Both the position numbers and the translations under genes were made by a program. The notes beneath the pieces are model-generated. The model made no database searches and was not told the DNA's origin. It worked only from the letters and a program-made list of their open reading frames with translations. 64,000 nucleotides of DNA. It comes from Pseudocercospora fijiensis CIRAD86. Taxonomy: Eukaryota; Ascomycota; Dothideomycetes; Mycosphaerellales; Mycosphaerellaceae. This document shows, piece by piece, positions 31,560 to 44,399 of the stretch. The stretch spans positions 5,733,424 to 5,797,423 of the forward strand of contig NW_006921533.1 in NCBI RefSeq assembly GCF_000340215.1, given 5' to 3'. The first letter of the stretch is position 1. Each line of letters starts with the position of its first letter.

Positions 31560-34500
31560 AACTCGTCTAACGCTATAGAATCTTTAATATAAACAGCTAG
31601 CTCCTAAGTGTTATATTCTTTAGGCTAACCTCGCTACTTAATAAGGTAGTACGCCTTCCGCTTCTTTATCTTCTTTACTACGATTGTTTCTACCTACTAC
31701 TTATTACCTTTAGCGACGGGCATACTTATCTTATACTCCTCGCTATCGCGCCTATACTAAGGCTCGAGGAGGGAAACATAGAAAACATTATAGATCTTCG
31801 TGCTTAACGGTAGTACTAGGCGGTACGCCTGCGCTCTAACTGCGTTAATAATACGGAAAGGCCCTATATACTTCGGGCTAAGTTTCTTCTTTAGAATATC
31901 TAAGCTAATGTTCTTTATCGATAGTAAGACTAAGTTACCTATACTATATGTCTTAGTAGTATAGTATATATTATATTGCTTAGCCTAGTATTCTACTACT
32001 TTCTACTAGCGTTCCGTAAGCGTTTTATACGCTTTCCGTAGGCGCTCCGTAGCGTCGATAGCTACTAGTACCCTTCCCTTAGTTAGCTCGTCCCGAGCTA
32101 GTAGCTTATTTGCGCTTAGCATTAAATTAGGGTTAAAGCCGTAGAGCATCTTAAAGGGGCTTATACGTAACGTAGAATAAACGCTATTATTATAGGCAAA
32201 CTCTGCCTAAGGTAACAGTTTAGCCTACTTATCCTAATTCTTAGAGTAATAGTATCGTAGGTATTGCTCGAGGGTCTAGTTCGCGCGTTCGGTTTGCCTA
32301 TTAGTCTAAGGATAGAAGGCTATACTAAGCCTACGCTTTATATACGCTTCGAAGTAGAAGTCGCTCTAAAACTAGCTAGTAAAAAGCGATCTACGATCGC
32401 TAATAATGCCCGATAGTACTCTAAAACGCCTAATTACCTCCCTTTAAAGGATATCCGCGAGTTCTACTACTATACACTTCTTTATCGTTAGGATAAAGAG
32501 GCTTATCTTCGTATAGCGGTCGACTATTACGAGGATCGTAGTATATACGTAGGTACCGAGCTTACTCGGCGGGAGATCGGTAATAAAGTCTATCGTTAAT
32601 TCTTACTAAGGTCGGGTCGGTATAGGTAGAGTAGCGAGCTCGCTATATAGGCGATAGCGTTTCGCCTTCGACTATTAACAAATTCTATAGGTGCGGATAT
32701 AGGCTATAATATTCTTAGCTATCTTCGGCTAGAAGTACTTTCGGCGTATTAGGTCTATAGTCTTAGCTATACTAAAGTGTCTAGCTAAAGGGTCGTCGTA
32801 GTATATACGTATTAGTTACGTACGTAAGGCGTAGTCCTTAGGGATATATAGCGCATCGCTATAGTAAATAAGTTTACTACGACGAGAATAGCTAGGCGGG
32901 AGGTTAGAACTACTTAACGAGGCTAAGCTACCCGACGGCGAGCTTGTCTTATATAAGCCTCCTCCTCTCGCTTGCTCTAGCTATTACAAAGTGCGTACGA
33001 AACTAAGGATTATATTAGGTGTCTCGTAGTAGGGCCCGTTATTCCTAACGATAGTAGCCGCTACTCTTACGGGACTGCTAATAAAACTCTTACGTTCCGC
33101 TAGCGCTGTACTAGCGTCTCGCATCCCTATATATATAATAGAGATGCGTTTTATAATCGGCTCGATATCCTCGGGCAGATTTAACTATAGAGCTAGTTTC
33201 GACTACAATATAGGAAGAAGGTTATTCGCTGCCTACGACTCGCTTTCGTAGTCGCTACGTCGCAAAGGTATATCGGCTAGATTTCGTTTACTAGCCCGAT
33301 GTTTAATAGTAAAGTTAAAAGGTATAAGGAAGGTTGCCTATCTTGCCTACCTTCCGACGAGCTACTTTATCTTTATAAAGCCCTTAAGATTAGCGTAGTC
33401 GACAACTACGCGGATCGTATACTAGGCGCTATCGAGGTACGGGCGCTAATACTTAAAGGACTCGATAACCGCTAGGAGCTCTTAGTTATAGGTCTTATAA
33501 TTTGTCTCGGCTAGGACCATTTTTCGTAACTAGAAGGCAATAGGGTACTAATTCCTATCTTCGCTCTATTGTAATATAATTCCTACTAAGGCAAACGTAG
33601 AGGCATCGGTCTCGATATATAGGGGCTTCGTAGGATTATAGTATCGCAATATCGAGGCCGAGCTAAAGGTAGCCTTTAGCTAGCGGAACGCTTACTCCTC
33701 GCTTTCGCCCTACGGGACCTGCCCTAGCTTTCGGCTATTTACGGCTCCTTTCGATAGGGCGGTTAGCGGTATAACGATTTAGGAGTAATTTAGGATAAAC
33801 CTCCGATAGAAGTTATAGAATCTAAGGAAGGATTAAACCTCCTTTAGCGTTAATAGACGAGGCTACTCGGTAATAGCGTTTACCCTACGCTAATCTATCG
33901 ATACGCCTTCGGTACTAACGATAAACCCGAGGAATTCGACTTCTTTCTTCTAAAAGGAACATTTCTTTCTATTTGTATATAAGGCGAACTTCCGGAGCCG
34001 CGCAAGGATAGCGCGTACGTCTCGTACGTAGTCCTTTCGCGTTTTGCTATAGATAAGAATATCGTTAAGGTAGACGATATAGCAAATATTAACTAGGCTA
34101 GCTAACGCCCTATTAATGTATCCTTAAAACGTAGTAGGAGCATTAGTAAGCCTAAAAGGCATTACCTTATACTCGAAGTGCCCGTACCGCGTACGGAACG
34201 TAGTCTTCTACTCGTCGCCTCGCTTAATATAGATGCGGTAATATATATCCTAAAGGTCTAAGAACGTATACTATTCGGCGTCCTTAAGCCTATTAAGCGT
34301 TTCGCTAATAAGAGGCAGGGGGTAACGATTTTTAATAGTAATCTCGTTTAGCCCCCTATAATCGACGTAGAGTCTTAGACTGCTATCCTTCTTTAGTACG
34401 AATAGGATCGGCGTACTCGCCTCGCTTATACTAAGCTAGATCTAATTATTCTCTAAGGCTAAGCTTAGGTAATTACGAAGGTCGCTAAGCTCTCTCCCTA

Positions 34501-36530
34501 AAGAATAGTAGAGAGGTTTATATAGCGGCTTCGTTCCGGGGATTAGGTTAATCGTATACTCTACGTCTTCGGAGAGCTTGCGTCTCGCTTTAGGCGTTAT
34601 TATAAAGACGTCTTCGAAGTCTTTAAATTCTTCTAGTAAGGAGGAACCTTTAGCGATATCGCGGAGCTAGCGAACGCTAATCGTATATACGTATAGGGCG
34701 TTACGTATATCCTTCTAGAATTCCTATAGTTCCTATATATATATCGAACGCGCTACGGCTTCGTTCCTATAGGTCTAGGCATCTATCGAGCTATCGACGA
34801 TTACCTTTTAATCGCGCCTCTAAGGCCTACTAAGAATAATATTAGGGAGGGGTATCTCGAAGGCATAGAACACTCCGGTAGTAATGCGTTCTTAGCCTAT
34901 AGAGTCGGCGATTTGTAAGCGTAAATAATACGCTCCGTAGTAGTATCCTCGGTCGCCCTAGAAACTGTCGGCGCTAGGCAGTACGGTATTAACAATCCGC
35001 TAAGGCTAGTATCGTAGAACGAATTCTTAAGATACTATATTAATGTTAGTAGCATTATCTAATAAGCATTCGACGGACACTTCCCTTTCTTATATAACGA
35101 TTGCTCCGTATACGCGTCCCGTAGGTACTACTATTACTAAGCTACTTAGTTAAGATTCCGCACCTATCCCTAGCTCTTAGGAGGTGCCTTGTCTTTTCCC
35201 TTAGCCTTCGAGTCGTTCTTCTTCTCTTTAGCGTTAGCGGCTACCTTACGTACCGTAGGGTTGTCGTCTTTCTAGAGATAGCGGTTTAGGTACGCGTTCT
35301 TATAATAGCCTTTCTAGCGATAGCTATAACATTCGACCTTGCTAATATTATACCCGCCTTACGAGTTATCGCCTTTCGTATACTTCCCGCCTACGCTACA
35401 GTCGCGATTTAACTGCTGCTTACGAGCCTAACTATTAGATCGACGCTTCTTGCCTTTACTACCTCCGGTTTTATCGTAGTTACGATCCTTGCGTTTGCTA
35501 GACGGCTTATTAGGGGTCTCGATGCGCGTCGTAAGCTCTACGAGTTCGTAACGCGTCGTTAGTACCGTATAGTATTTAATAATCGCGCTGCGAATCGCCG
35601 GCTAGAGTTTAACGAGGAGATAGCGGATCCTATACTCCTCGCTATAGTCGCTAAGTTAATCTTCGAGTACTACGAGCTTAAGGGCAAAGCTTTAGACTAA
35701 CTATCCCTTACGCTAACGGGCCGCCTTATACTCGAGGGTTACGTCTAGTATACGGTTTATAGGGTCCCTAACGCAGTCCCGATAGAAGGTTTTAAAGTCC
35801 TAGTAGATATAATTTTACAGGTCCTTAAGGCTGTTTTTATTGTGCTATCGCTCCTACGTATCGCCTACGAGATATATAATACTATAAAGCACCTTGCTTT
35901 CGTCCGTATAATAGGTAGCTCCGGACAGTATAAAGGTAATAGAAAGTTCTCGAAGGAATCGCCTCGACTCCTTAATCGTATCGCCTTTAAAGGGCTTAGG
36001 TTCCTTTAGGCGAGGCTTAATAGCCGCAAGGCTAGCGACTACGTAGCTTATACTAGGTATAGAGGCTACGCTTAGTATACTTCTAGAAAGAGGTAGTCGA
36101 TACGAGATAGATTTAGCTCTCTAAGATTTAGGCCTCTAAATCGACTCGTTAGCTAATTCTTTCTTATCCTTATCGTCGTCGTCGCCTAGGGATAGGGTTA
36201 TTATAAAACCCTTACCGGCGGTACCGCTACTTAGAGCTAGCGTATCGCCTACGTCCCTAAGGGCACAAAAACGCGTATTCTCTCGCTTAGCTTCTTAAGC
36301 CTAGACTTCTAGCCTAAGTACTTCTTGCTTAGCTAGAAATCGTTCGAGCTATAGGCGGGTCGCTTTTCGGCGCGCCTAGTATTCGGCTTCGTCTTATTAT
36401 ATCGCTACGTCGTTTTCTAATGCTATCGGCGCTCCTAGGGCATTATTCTACGCGTTTCCCGCGCTCGGCGCATTCGGATCGCTTGCGTTTATCTTTCGGG
36501 GTTCTATAGGCCGCTACGAAGGGTATACGG
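31560..36530 (-). pseudogene. Element X gag-pol, RIP-inactivated
   Basis: Minus-strand reading. The gag zinc knuckle near 35,320 reads ECYSYRQKGYYKNA (family CxxCxxxGHxxxxC with Cys and His changed to Tyr). Reverse transcriptase spans about 33,900-34,600, with FEYKVMPFRLTNAPTTFQGY and the catalytic box VYLNDILIYSKTR near 34,060, where the first Asp of YLDD has become Asn. RNase H near 33,550 shows LYIETDASTFALVGII. Integrase spans about 32,000-32,900 (TIDFITDLPPS and FYPQTNRQTERANQTLEQY). The C-terminal chromodomain near 31,650 reads KRKAYYLIKQRGQPKEYNTQE, with Gln at former Trp positions. Numerous TAG/TAA stops. Confidence 0.87.
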
Positions 36531-36538
36531 TTTAGAAC

Positions 36539-36687
36539 TATAAAGAAATAGATATATAGCAACGTATAGAATACCCTCTACTAATCGCCGTAGTAGAAAG
36601 TAGAACTAAACCGTGCCTTTTTTAGAATAGGGCAGAGCGTTTACTATTAACTAGGCTACGTACGGATAGTATATATACCGAGCCGGC
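36539..36687 (-). repeat. Element X 5' LTR, left segment (149 bp), cut by element Y
   Basis: Matches the first 149 bp of the LTR at 29849. It ends in CCGGC (36683-36687), the target site duplicated by Y. The remaining 160 bp are at 44235-44394. Confidence 0.88.
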
Positions 36688-36840
36688 TGTTACGAGTTAA
36701 GTGTTCTAGACCTCTTCGGTTAATGCCTAAGGCACTAACTCTTAGCGCTGCGACACTTCCTCGTACGCTTCCTTAGACCTCTTCGTAGACTCGTATTACG
36801 ACCTCGTCTTTATACTGCTATCTACCTTTACTATTTGACA
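36688..36840 (+). repeat. Element Y 5' LTR (153 bp)
   Basis: From TGTTACGAG to TTTGACA. It differs from the 3' copy at a handful of transition sites. The sequence following it (tttcgtaatactacc) should be the primer-binding site, but I could not assign a tRNA. Confidence 0.9.
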
Positions 36841-37079
36841 TTTCGTAATACTACCTATCGATACGACATCGTATTACCTACTACGATACTATACTAGAGC
36901 GAGCGCTTAGCTGCGTTTGTAGTAGGCTCTCGTTAACTAGCAACCGTCGTATAGCAAACGACGAAGTCTCAATCTTAGTTACCTAGCTGAAATTAGCAGG
37001 TATATTCTCTATAGCTAACTATTTAGTAGTCTTTATATATTAGTCGTTATTTCCTAGTAGATCTGTTATCTTTAACGTT

Positions 37080-39650
37080 ATCTTATTAGTATTAGCGGTC
37101 TCTATAAGTTCTTCTTAAGTAACACTAGAACAGCGTCTCAAAATTAGTGCTTAAATCGAAGCAGCTAAAGCTAAAGCTAAAGAGGCCCTTATAGCTAAGC
37201 GTATAGCAGACAAGGCTAAATTAGCAGTATTACCCGAGGAAGAAGGAGATATTGCCTTCCTTATAGGCGACGATAGCCCGGAAGCACCTCTACCTCCTCC
37301 TAAACGCTAAACCTTCGCGAACACACTGTTTAAGACTAAGAGCACCGCGATAATCCCTACGAAGGGACCTGCCTACGCGACCGTTAAAAACGACGAAACA
37401 GACGACTTGTTTAATCAAACCTAAGCCGATAGCTCCTTCGCTCCTACGACCAAGCACGCTAGTGTTACTCTACTACGCTATCTACGTACGACGTTCTTAG
37501 GTAGAATTAGTAGAGACGGAGGTCCGTTAAAGTTTGCATCTTTATATACTTAGCGTACCCTGCCTTCCGAGGATTGGAGCAGTATAGGAGGCTCGGCAGG
37601 TAACAAGGGAAAGAAGCCTAAGGGCAATCTGTCGGCCGAAGAGCGCATCGAAGCCCGTCGTAAGGAGCGAGCTAGGAAGGAGGCGGCAGCTACTATAGCT
37701 ACTGCGGAGACGTTAATAAGAGACGCACTAGAGACTTAAGAGACTAAAACACAAGGACGCTCTTAACAGCTCCTAGGTACGTATCTAGAAGACCTTACTA
37801 CGATAATTAACAACATCGATAGCATTATTCCGGAATAGGAACGTATCGGCGTCCTATACTCTAAATTGCTATACCTAGAGTACAAGGACTACGTTATAAC
37901 CGACGATAGCTCTTAAGACCTAGATAAAGACGATCTAGAATATCAGCCGGAACGTATCGACCTTGTACCGTTCCTTAAGTACTGCTCTAAGTTCGATTAA
38001 ATCGACCGTCCGTCTAGTACTACCTACGACGCTAACAATTACAAAGCGTACAACTCTAGTAATCTAGTACACAAGGTAACTACACGCCTAAAGTTCTAGT
38101 TTGCGGGCATATCTTATGTCCTCGACGCCTATACTCTACTAAAGACAGAGTAGTCCGATCTTAGCTATAAGGTAAAACGGTAGATGTCCGAAGCTGTAGC
38201 CTAGAAGATAAAGTATAAGGAGCTAGACTAGAAGTATTAGGAAGCTTAGGCTAGGATACTAAAGGTAGATATAGTTAAGAAGAAGATCTATAATAACCTA
38301 CTATAGAAGACTAATACGCTCGTTAGTAAGGCAAACTAGCGTATCGATGCTACTAACGCGAAGAAGCGAGAGCTCGAAGAAGAGATCGAGCTTTTAGAGA
38401 CAGAGCTCGACTAGAAGTAGTATAACATCGACGCCCTTTAGGTATAAGTCGACGAGTACGAAGCGGCACCGGCACTAGTAGAACTAGTACTCCCTAGCCT
38501 ATAACTATTATCTAATGTCGACCGAAGCGATCGACGCGAGAGAAACCTAGCACTTCTATCTCCGGTATCTCGACTAGCCGTACTACGCGGAAACACTACC
38601 GCTCTATTGCTAACGCTAGCGTAACCCAACCTCCGAGCTAGTGTAGCACCGATAACTATATCCCGTTTCTATAAGTACGATAGTAACGTTAAGTAGCTAG
38701 ACCTACTAATGTTCGGTAGAGATCGAAAGCAATATAAAGCATAGAAAGATAAATATTAATCTAAGATCTATAACACCTTCGATAAAGATACCGTCGATTT
38801 AATCTTCGACTATATTCGCAACTATATTAAAGGTACCTCCGAGCCGTAGGATTTCCTATACCTTAATACCGTAGAGCACCCTACTTTCACTATATTAGAT
38901 AAGCTCTAGGCCGCTATAGACGTCGAATACGGCTAAGACTTAGAAGAAGAGAAGCTAAAAGCTTAGTTAGATTTAGAGACTTGTAAGCAAGCTATAGGAG
39001 AGCCCTTCTCCACTTTTATTACTAAGTACCGTACCTTGCTTACCCGTACGCGTAAAGCACTAAACACCTTTAAGCTATAGAACCGCCTCTTGCGGCGCTA
39101 TAAAGAAGAGCTTATCTTATATCGGCGCGGCGACTTCTATAAGTTCTACCGCCAAGCTCGCGATAGGGAGCAAGGATAGACTACGATAAAAGAGGCTAGA
39201 GAAGTATATAGTAACAATAATAATAGTAGTAGCACTCGCGGAGGCGGCGCCGGCCGCGGCCGTAGAGGTAGTTAGGCAGGAGGATTAGGAAGCCGTAGCA
39301 GCACTAACGCTAACGCGAGCAACGGTAGTAATAGCTACGAATCCGCCAAGATCGTAAGAGTTATTCCGATAAAGTATAAGAAGATATAGGGTCGGCTCGA
39401 TAACGCCTAGAAAGCTAAGTTTAAGAGCGAGAACCGATACTAGAGCTACTACGAGATTGGCTATCAATCTTCCGACCCTATCTACATTAAGCACAAGAGT
39501 AAGGGACGATTCGAATACAGATATGTTTAGAAGGAGACGCCTTATAAAGAATACTACCGGAGTATAGAGTTGTATATAATAGGCACTAGTAATTAGTCGT
39601 CCTAGCTGTTATTAATAGATAGCTCTAAGCAGTAGGGAAACGGCTCGCCT
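37080..39650 (+). pseudogene. Element Y gag, RIP-inactivated
   Basis: Plus frames broken by TAG/TAA. A charged coiled-coil-like segment at about 38,180-38,420 (ANQRIDATNAKKRELEEEI) is followed by a capsid-like part near 38,780-39,100 and a Gly/Arg/Ser/Asn-rich linker (about 39,200-39,340). The zinc knuckle near 39,440 reads YQSYYEIGYQSSDP (before RIP, CxxCxxxGHxxxxC). The exact start is unclear. Confidence 0.7.
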
Positions 39651-39899
39651 TAGGACTAAGTCGCGTTACTAAGGCCTCTAAAAACGAAGAATTAGATATA
39701 ATAGGAACTTTAGATATAGGACAAATAGACGAGGATTTATACAACTTAAGTAACCTCGCAGAGGACGAGGAAGCTTTACTAAGCGCCTCTATCTAGACAG
39801 GAGGCATGTCTCCTAACGGTAACACCCTAGTATAGCTACAATATAGACGATATATAGTATACACTGCTAAAATAAACAACACTACTCCTATCTCGAAAC

Positions 39900-42800
39900 A
39901 AACAAGCGCTTACAAGACTCCTTCCCGTCCTTCCTCTACGATAGCCTGTAGCCTGCTTAACTGTAGAGCTACTGCCCTATTCTTACACCCCAACTTCGTT
40001 CGCGTATACTAAATATCCGTCTTCAAGTTAGCATACTCGAAGACACTTAAGCTAGCCGATAGCCGCAAGTCTAAGCTTACGTACGCCGCGATAATTAGCA
40101 CGACTATCGGTAATCACACTAGCGAAGAGCTGTTTTACATTACAGATCTAGACTAATACGACTTAGTGTTCGGCATGTCGTAGCTAGAAGCTTATAATCC
40201 TGCTATTTCTTAGAAGAACCGCACCATTTATTTTAATAAGCCCGAATGTTGCATTAACTATAACAAAAGAGGTTTGCTATGTCTCGTAGCTATCGACGTA
40301 CGCTTATCGAAATCGCAGACTACCGCTATAGGCCTACCTAAAGGAGAGGCCCTAGACATATGCATAATTAGTGCCTACGCCTTTACGAAGCTCGCTAAGA
40401 AGGCTAGCTATTAGGTGTTTACTATATAGCCCGATAGCTTCGATCCGTATAACGAATACGTGCACAATTTAGAAATCGCTAACGAAATGCTATATAGCGA
40501 TAATGCAGCGCTGAATACAATGTCTCCTAACGACTACGAGGAGTTTATAAACCCTAAGAACAAGACAGATCTAAAGAGCAAGCTTCCGGAGGTATATTAG
40601 GGTCTCCTTAAAGCATTCAAGAACAAGGAGGAGTTTACCTTGCTAAAGCACGACCCTTAGCGAGATTACGCGATCAATCTTCGACTAGATATATAGCCCC
40701 CGTATTAAAAGGGCTTTCCTATAAACGCCGAGCAACTCGCCGCTATAAAGAAGTACATCGATAAAGAGCTAGCGAAAGGCACAATCGAGAAATTATCTTC
40801 ATCCTATACTAGCCTAGTTTTGCTAGTAAGAAAACCTAATAGAGGGCTTCGCTTCTGCGTAGACTATAGAGCCCTAAATGCCCTTACTATTAAGGATAGA
40901 TACCCGATCCCGTTAATTAGGGAAACCCTCGACCGTCTATATAAGGCGTAGTAGTTTACTAAATTGGACATTATAGCAGCTTTTAATAACCTACGTATGC
41001 GGAAAGGCGACGAGTAGATAACTGCCTTTATTACGAGATACGGCCTTTACTAGTATAAAGTACTCCTATTTAGACTATATAACGGACTAAGCAGCTTCTA
41101 GCGATATATAAACCACGCCCTACGCGAGTTCCTCGATAACTTCGTTATAGTCTACCTCGACGACGTCTTAATCTACTTAAGTAGCTTATTAGAAGAGCAC
41201 TAGGAACACGTCAAGCAAGTCCTCTACAAGCTAATAGAGGCTAACCTACCGGTAGACATCGACAAGAGCGAGTTCTACGTAAAACGTGTTAAGTACTTAG
41301 GCCTTATCCTTACGACGGATAGCATCGAAATAGACCCTACTAAGGTAGAGACTATTAAGCATTAGCAACGACCGAAGAACGCTAAAGACGTACTCGCATT
41401 CCTCGGATTTGTAGGATTCTATCGAAGATTTATCTATAGGTTTTTACGGACAGTCGCGCCTTTAACAGTACTTACTAAGAAAGGCATAACATTTAGCTAG
41501 TCGGCAGAATGCGAAGCCGCCTTCTAAGGCCTAAAAGCCAAGTTTATCGCCGCTCCTATCTTGCACTACTTCGTCCCTTAAGAACCTATATAGGTTGAGA
41601 CCGATTCCTCGGATTAGGTAATAGCTAGGGTCCTGTCGCAAATGCGCAACGATATTCTCGTCCCTATTGCGTACTTTTCTAAAAAGATAACGCCTACTAA
41701 GATTAACTATAACATCTACGATAAAGAGCTTCTCGCAATTATTAAGTGTTTCGAGGAATAGGAACCTAAGTTAATAATAGGAAACGACAACCCAATTAAA
41801 GTAGTATTAGATTACAAGAATTTAGAGTACTTTATAATAACAAAGCGGTTAAATAGAAAACAAGCAAGATAGGCAGAGTTCCTTAGTTAGTTTAACTTTA
41901 AGATTTCCTATAGACTAGGCCGTTAAGGGACTAAGCCGGACAGTCTAACTCGACGCTCGCAAGATCTGCTAATAAATGCGGAAGATCTACGACTATAGCA
42001 CTAAGAACGTACGATCCTTAAGCCCGATAACATCGACTTAGTAATACAGTTCGCGTTACGACTAGACGAAGAACAAGTTATTACGGACAACGACTCTAAT
42101 AAGGGAGGGGGTGAAACCGAAGGCACTTAAATCCCTAAAACCGAAGGCACTCAAATCCCTAATCGTAAACCCGACCTAGAGCCTTTACCGAAGGGAGCGG
42201 AGATCGATATAGAAGCCGCTATTAACGAGATGTTCGACTAGGCCTACCTATAGGACTCTGTAAAGCACTTTATTAAAGAACAGAAAGACTGCTTAACTAG
42301 AGGTCGAGTTTCCACTTTTATACGCAATAGCAAGATCTCGCTAGTAGACTACCGCATCGACTAGAACCGACTAGTTGTTAATAATCGCCTCTATATGCTA
42401 GCGTTTAAGAACCTTCGAATAAGAACGATCTACCGCTTCTACGATAGCCCGGTAGTAGGACATTAGGGCATAGCTCGCATACTGGAACTGATCTAGCGTA
42501 ACAATCTCTAGTAGCTAAAGATGTTAGCTAACGTAGCTACCTATACTCGAAACTGTAAGAGCTATAGGCAGTTAGCACCCTCGCGACTCTAGAAGCAAGG
42601 CACCCTCTTACCGCTTCCGATACCCTCTAAGCCTTAGAAGCATATTACTATCGACTATATCGTCGAACTTCTACCCTCTAAAGATAAGCACCTTAGTAAG
42701 AAGACCTTTAGGCACATCCTTACTATAACCGATTGCCTTACTAAGTAAGTGCGCCTCCTGCTAATAGATAGTCTCGAAGCCGAACATGCGTTATAGCTCT

Positions 42801-43990
42801 TTATATACTATATCTTCCCGTTATACGGGCTACTAGCTGTAATCTTTAGTAATAGAGGGAGTTAGTAGGTTAGTGCCCTCTTTTAGCGTCTGTACGCAAA
42901 TCTTAGCATTATATAGAACATATCTTCCGCTTTCTACCCTAAAACAGACAGTTAATCCGAGCGTATAAATCAAACGCTCGAATAGTATTTGCGTGTCTTC
43001 TATAGCTAGCAGCAGGACGACTAGGCCTCCTAGTTGCCTATAGCCGAATTCGCCCTTAATAACTACGTCGCTGCTAGTACTAGCATAACGCCCTTCTTCG
43101 CTAACACCGGCCGCTACCCGCGAATGGATTTTAAATTAGACTTACCGACAGTTGCTAAGGAATAGGTGCTAGACGCCGAAGCGGCTAATGCCTTCGCGTA
43201 GAGAATGCGCGCTATCCTAGAAGAATGCCGAGCAGCGTATACACTAACGTAGATAAAGAACACTAATTCCGCTAACCGTAAGCGATTACCTTCTCCTAAC
43301 TACCAACTAGGCAAAGATAAAGTATAGCTCGATATACGACATCTTAAGACTAACCGACCTAGCAAGAAACTTAACTACAGATATCTAGGCCCGTTCGACG
43401 TCGAGAAGCGAGTCGGACGCAGATTATATAAGCTAATTCTACCGGAATCTATAAAGCGCGTCTACCTAGTCTTCTATACTAGTATACTGCGACTAGTAGG
43501 AAACGACGGCTTGCCTAGATAAGAACTAATTAACGATCTACCTCCTATAGTAGTTGTTAGAGAAGGAAGCGAAGAAGAAGAGTAGGAGCTAATATAGATC
43601 TACGGCTCGCGTAAGATTGATAGAGAAGTTTAGTATAAAGCTAAGTAGAAGAACGGAGATAAGACTAAATAGTACTAGAGCGACTTCTTGCCTAGTGCGG
43701 AAGAATTAGTAGCTAAGTACTATACTAAATACCCTCGCAGAGCGAAACCTAATATAGCGAAGGACTTGCTGCCGCTAAAACAGTACGGACTAGTAGTAAT
43801 ACAAAAGGGCTATACTTCTCTACCGTAAATCGTTAGAGTAGATGCTAACCTCCGACCCTAAGAAGACTCGCTACCGAGTAGTTAAGACAGAGACCGGCTC
43901 TTTATCCGTACGCTTATGCCCGCCGTTATAGACTAACCTCTTACCGTAGCGTTAATAGTCGCCGTACGATAAAGCTAAATATAGACATAC
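39900..43990 (+). pseudogene. Element Y pol (protease-RT-RNase H-integrase), RIP-inactivated
   Basis: Protease-like region about 40,010-40,300 (KLADSRKSKL then LVFGMSQLEAYNPAI). The reverse transcriptase has RFCVDYRALNALTIKDRYPI (near 40,850), FTKLDIIAAFNNLRM and the intact catalytic box FVIVYLDDVLIYL near 41,150. RNase H shows [17 protein letters not shown] near 41,600 and [14 protein letters not shown]. Integrase shows VVGHQGIARILELI near 42,450, ITDCLTKQVRLL, FYPKTDSQSERINQTLEQYL near 42,930 and a C-terminal beta-rich domain (LGPFDVEKRVGRRLYKL). No chromodomain was seen at the end, unlike X and the first element. Confidence 0.87.
42101..42112 (+). other. Internal polypurine tract of element Y (central PPT candidate) with adjacent 24-bp repeat
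   Basis: The run aataagggagggggtg closely copies the 3' PPT at 44061-44071 (attaagggaggggaata). It lies between RNase H and integrase coding. Two 24-bp units (42114-42137 and 42138-42161, aaaccgaaggcact...) follow directly, in frame as repeats like TEGTQIPK. Confidence 0.45.
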
Positions 43991-44060
43991 TTATAGAACA
44001 TAGATATATAGCATAGGAGGCCTGTTTGTACGGCATTAAGTCGTCGTAGGAGCTCCTTAT

Positions 44061-44229
44061 TAAGGGAGGGGAATAATGTTACGAGTTGAGTGTTCTAGAC
44101 CTCTTCGGTTGATGCCTAAGGCACTAACTCTTAGCGCTGCGACACTTCCTTGCACGCTTCCTTAGACCTCTTCGTAGACTCGTATTACGACCTCGTCTTT
44201 ATACTGCTATCTACCTTTACTATTTGATA
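44061..44229 (+). repeat. Element Y polypurine tract and 3' LTR (LTR 44077-44229, 153 bp)
   Basis: The PPT taagggaggggaataa is followed by TGTTACGAG and runs to TTTGATA; the last two bases are a RIP-changed CA. Length equals the 5' LTR. Confidence 0.9.
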
Positions 44230-44234
44230 CTAGC

Positions 44235-44394
44235 AACCGAGTATATCCGTATAAGCGACCGAGCTTTTCCGCGTATACGCTAAGTAGGCTTTACGCTAGC
44301 GCGATAGTATCGCAGTGTATGTAATAATATTACATAATTGTTACATAGGCTTACTAAGGCATAATAGGAGACTTCACTTGCTTAGGTTCTTATA
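44235..44394 (-). repeat. Element X 5' LTR, right segment (160 bp)
   Basis: Matches the last 160 bp of the LTR at 29849-30157 (from aaccgagtatatccg to ggttcttata). It is followed by the X target duplication AGAAG at 44395-44399. Confidence 0.88.
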
Positions 44395-44399
44395 AGAAG

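Larger units (their letters stand above)
36688..44229 (+). mobile_element. Ty3/gypsy retrotransposon Y (7,542 bp), inserted in an LTR of X
   Basis: Complete plus-strand element: 153-bp LTRs (TGTTACGAG...TTGACA), gag with coiled coil and zinc knuckle, pol (protease, RT, RNase H, integrase), polypurine tract and LTR. It is flanked by CCGGC (36683-36687) and CTAGC (44230-44234), the same target duplication after two RIP-like transitions. Because X LTR sequence continues on both sides, Y is younger than X. Confidence 0.92.
29849..44394 (-). mobile_element. Ty3/gypsy chromovirus X, about 7.0 kb, containing element Y
   Basis: The minus-strand element is bounded by two 309-bp LTRs and flanked by the perfect target duplication AGAAG (29844-29848 and 44395-44399). 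One LTR is intact (29849-30157); the other is split by element Y into 149 bp (36539-36687) plus 160 bp (44235-44394), which sum to exactly 309. Minus-strand order: LTR, gag with zinc knuckle, protease, RT, RNase H, integrase, chromodomain, an antisense ORF region, polypurine tract (aggggaaggagataat next to 30158) and LTR. Net length without Y and its duplicated 5 bp is 6,999 bp. Confidence 0.9.
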
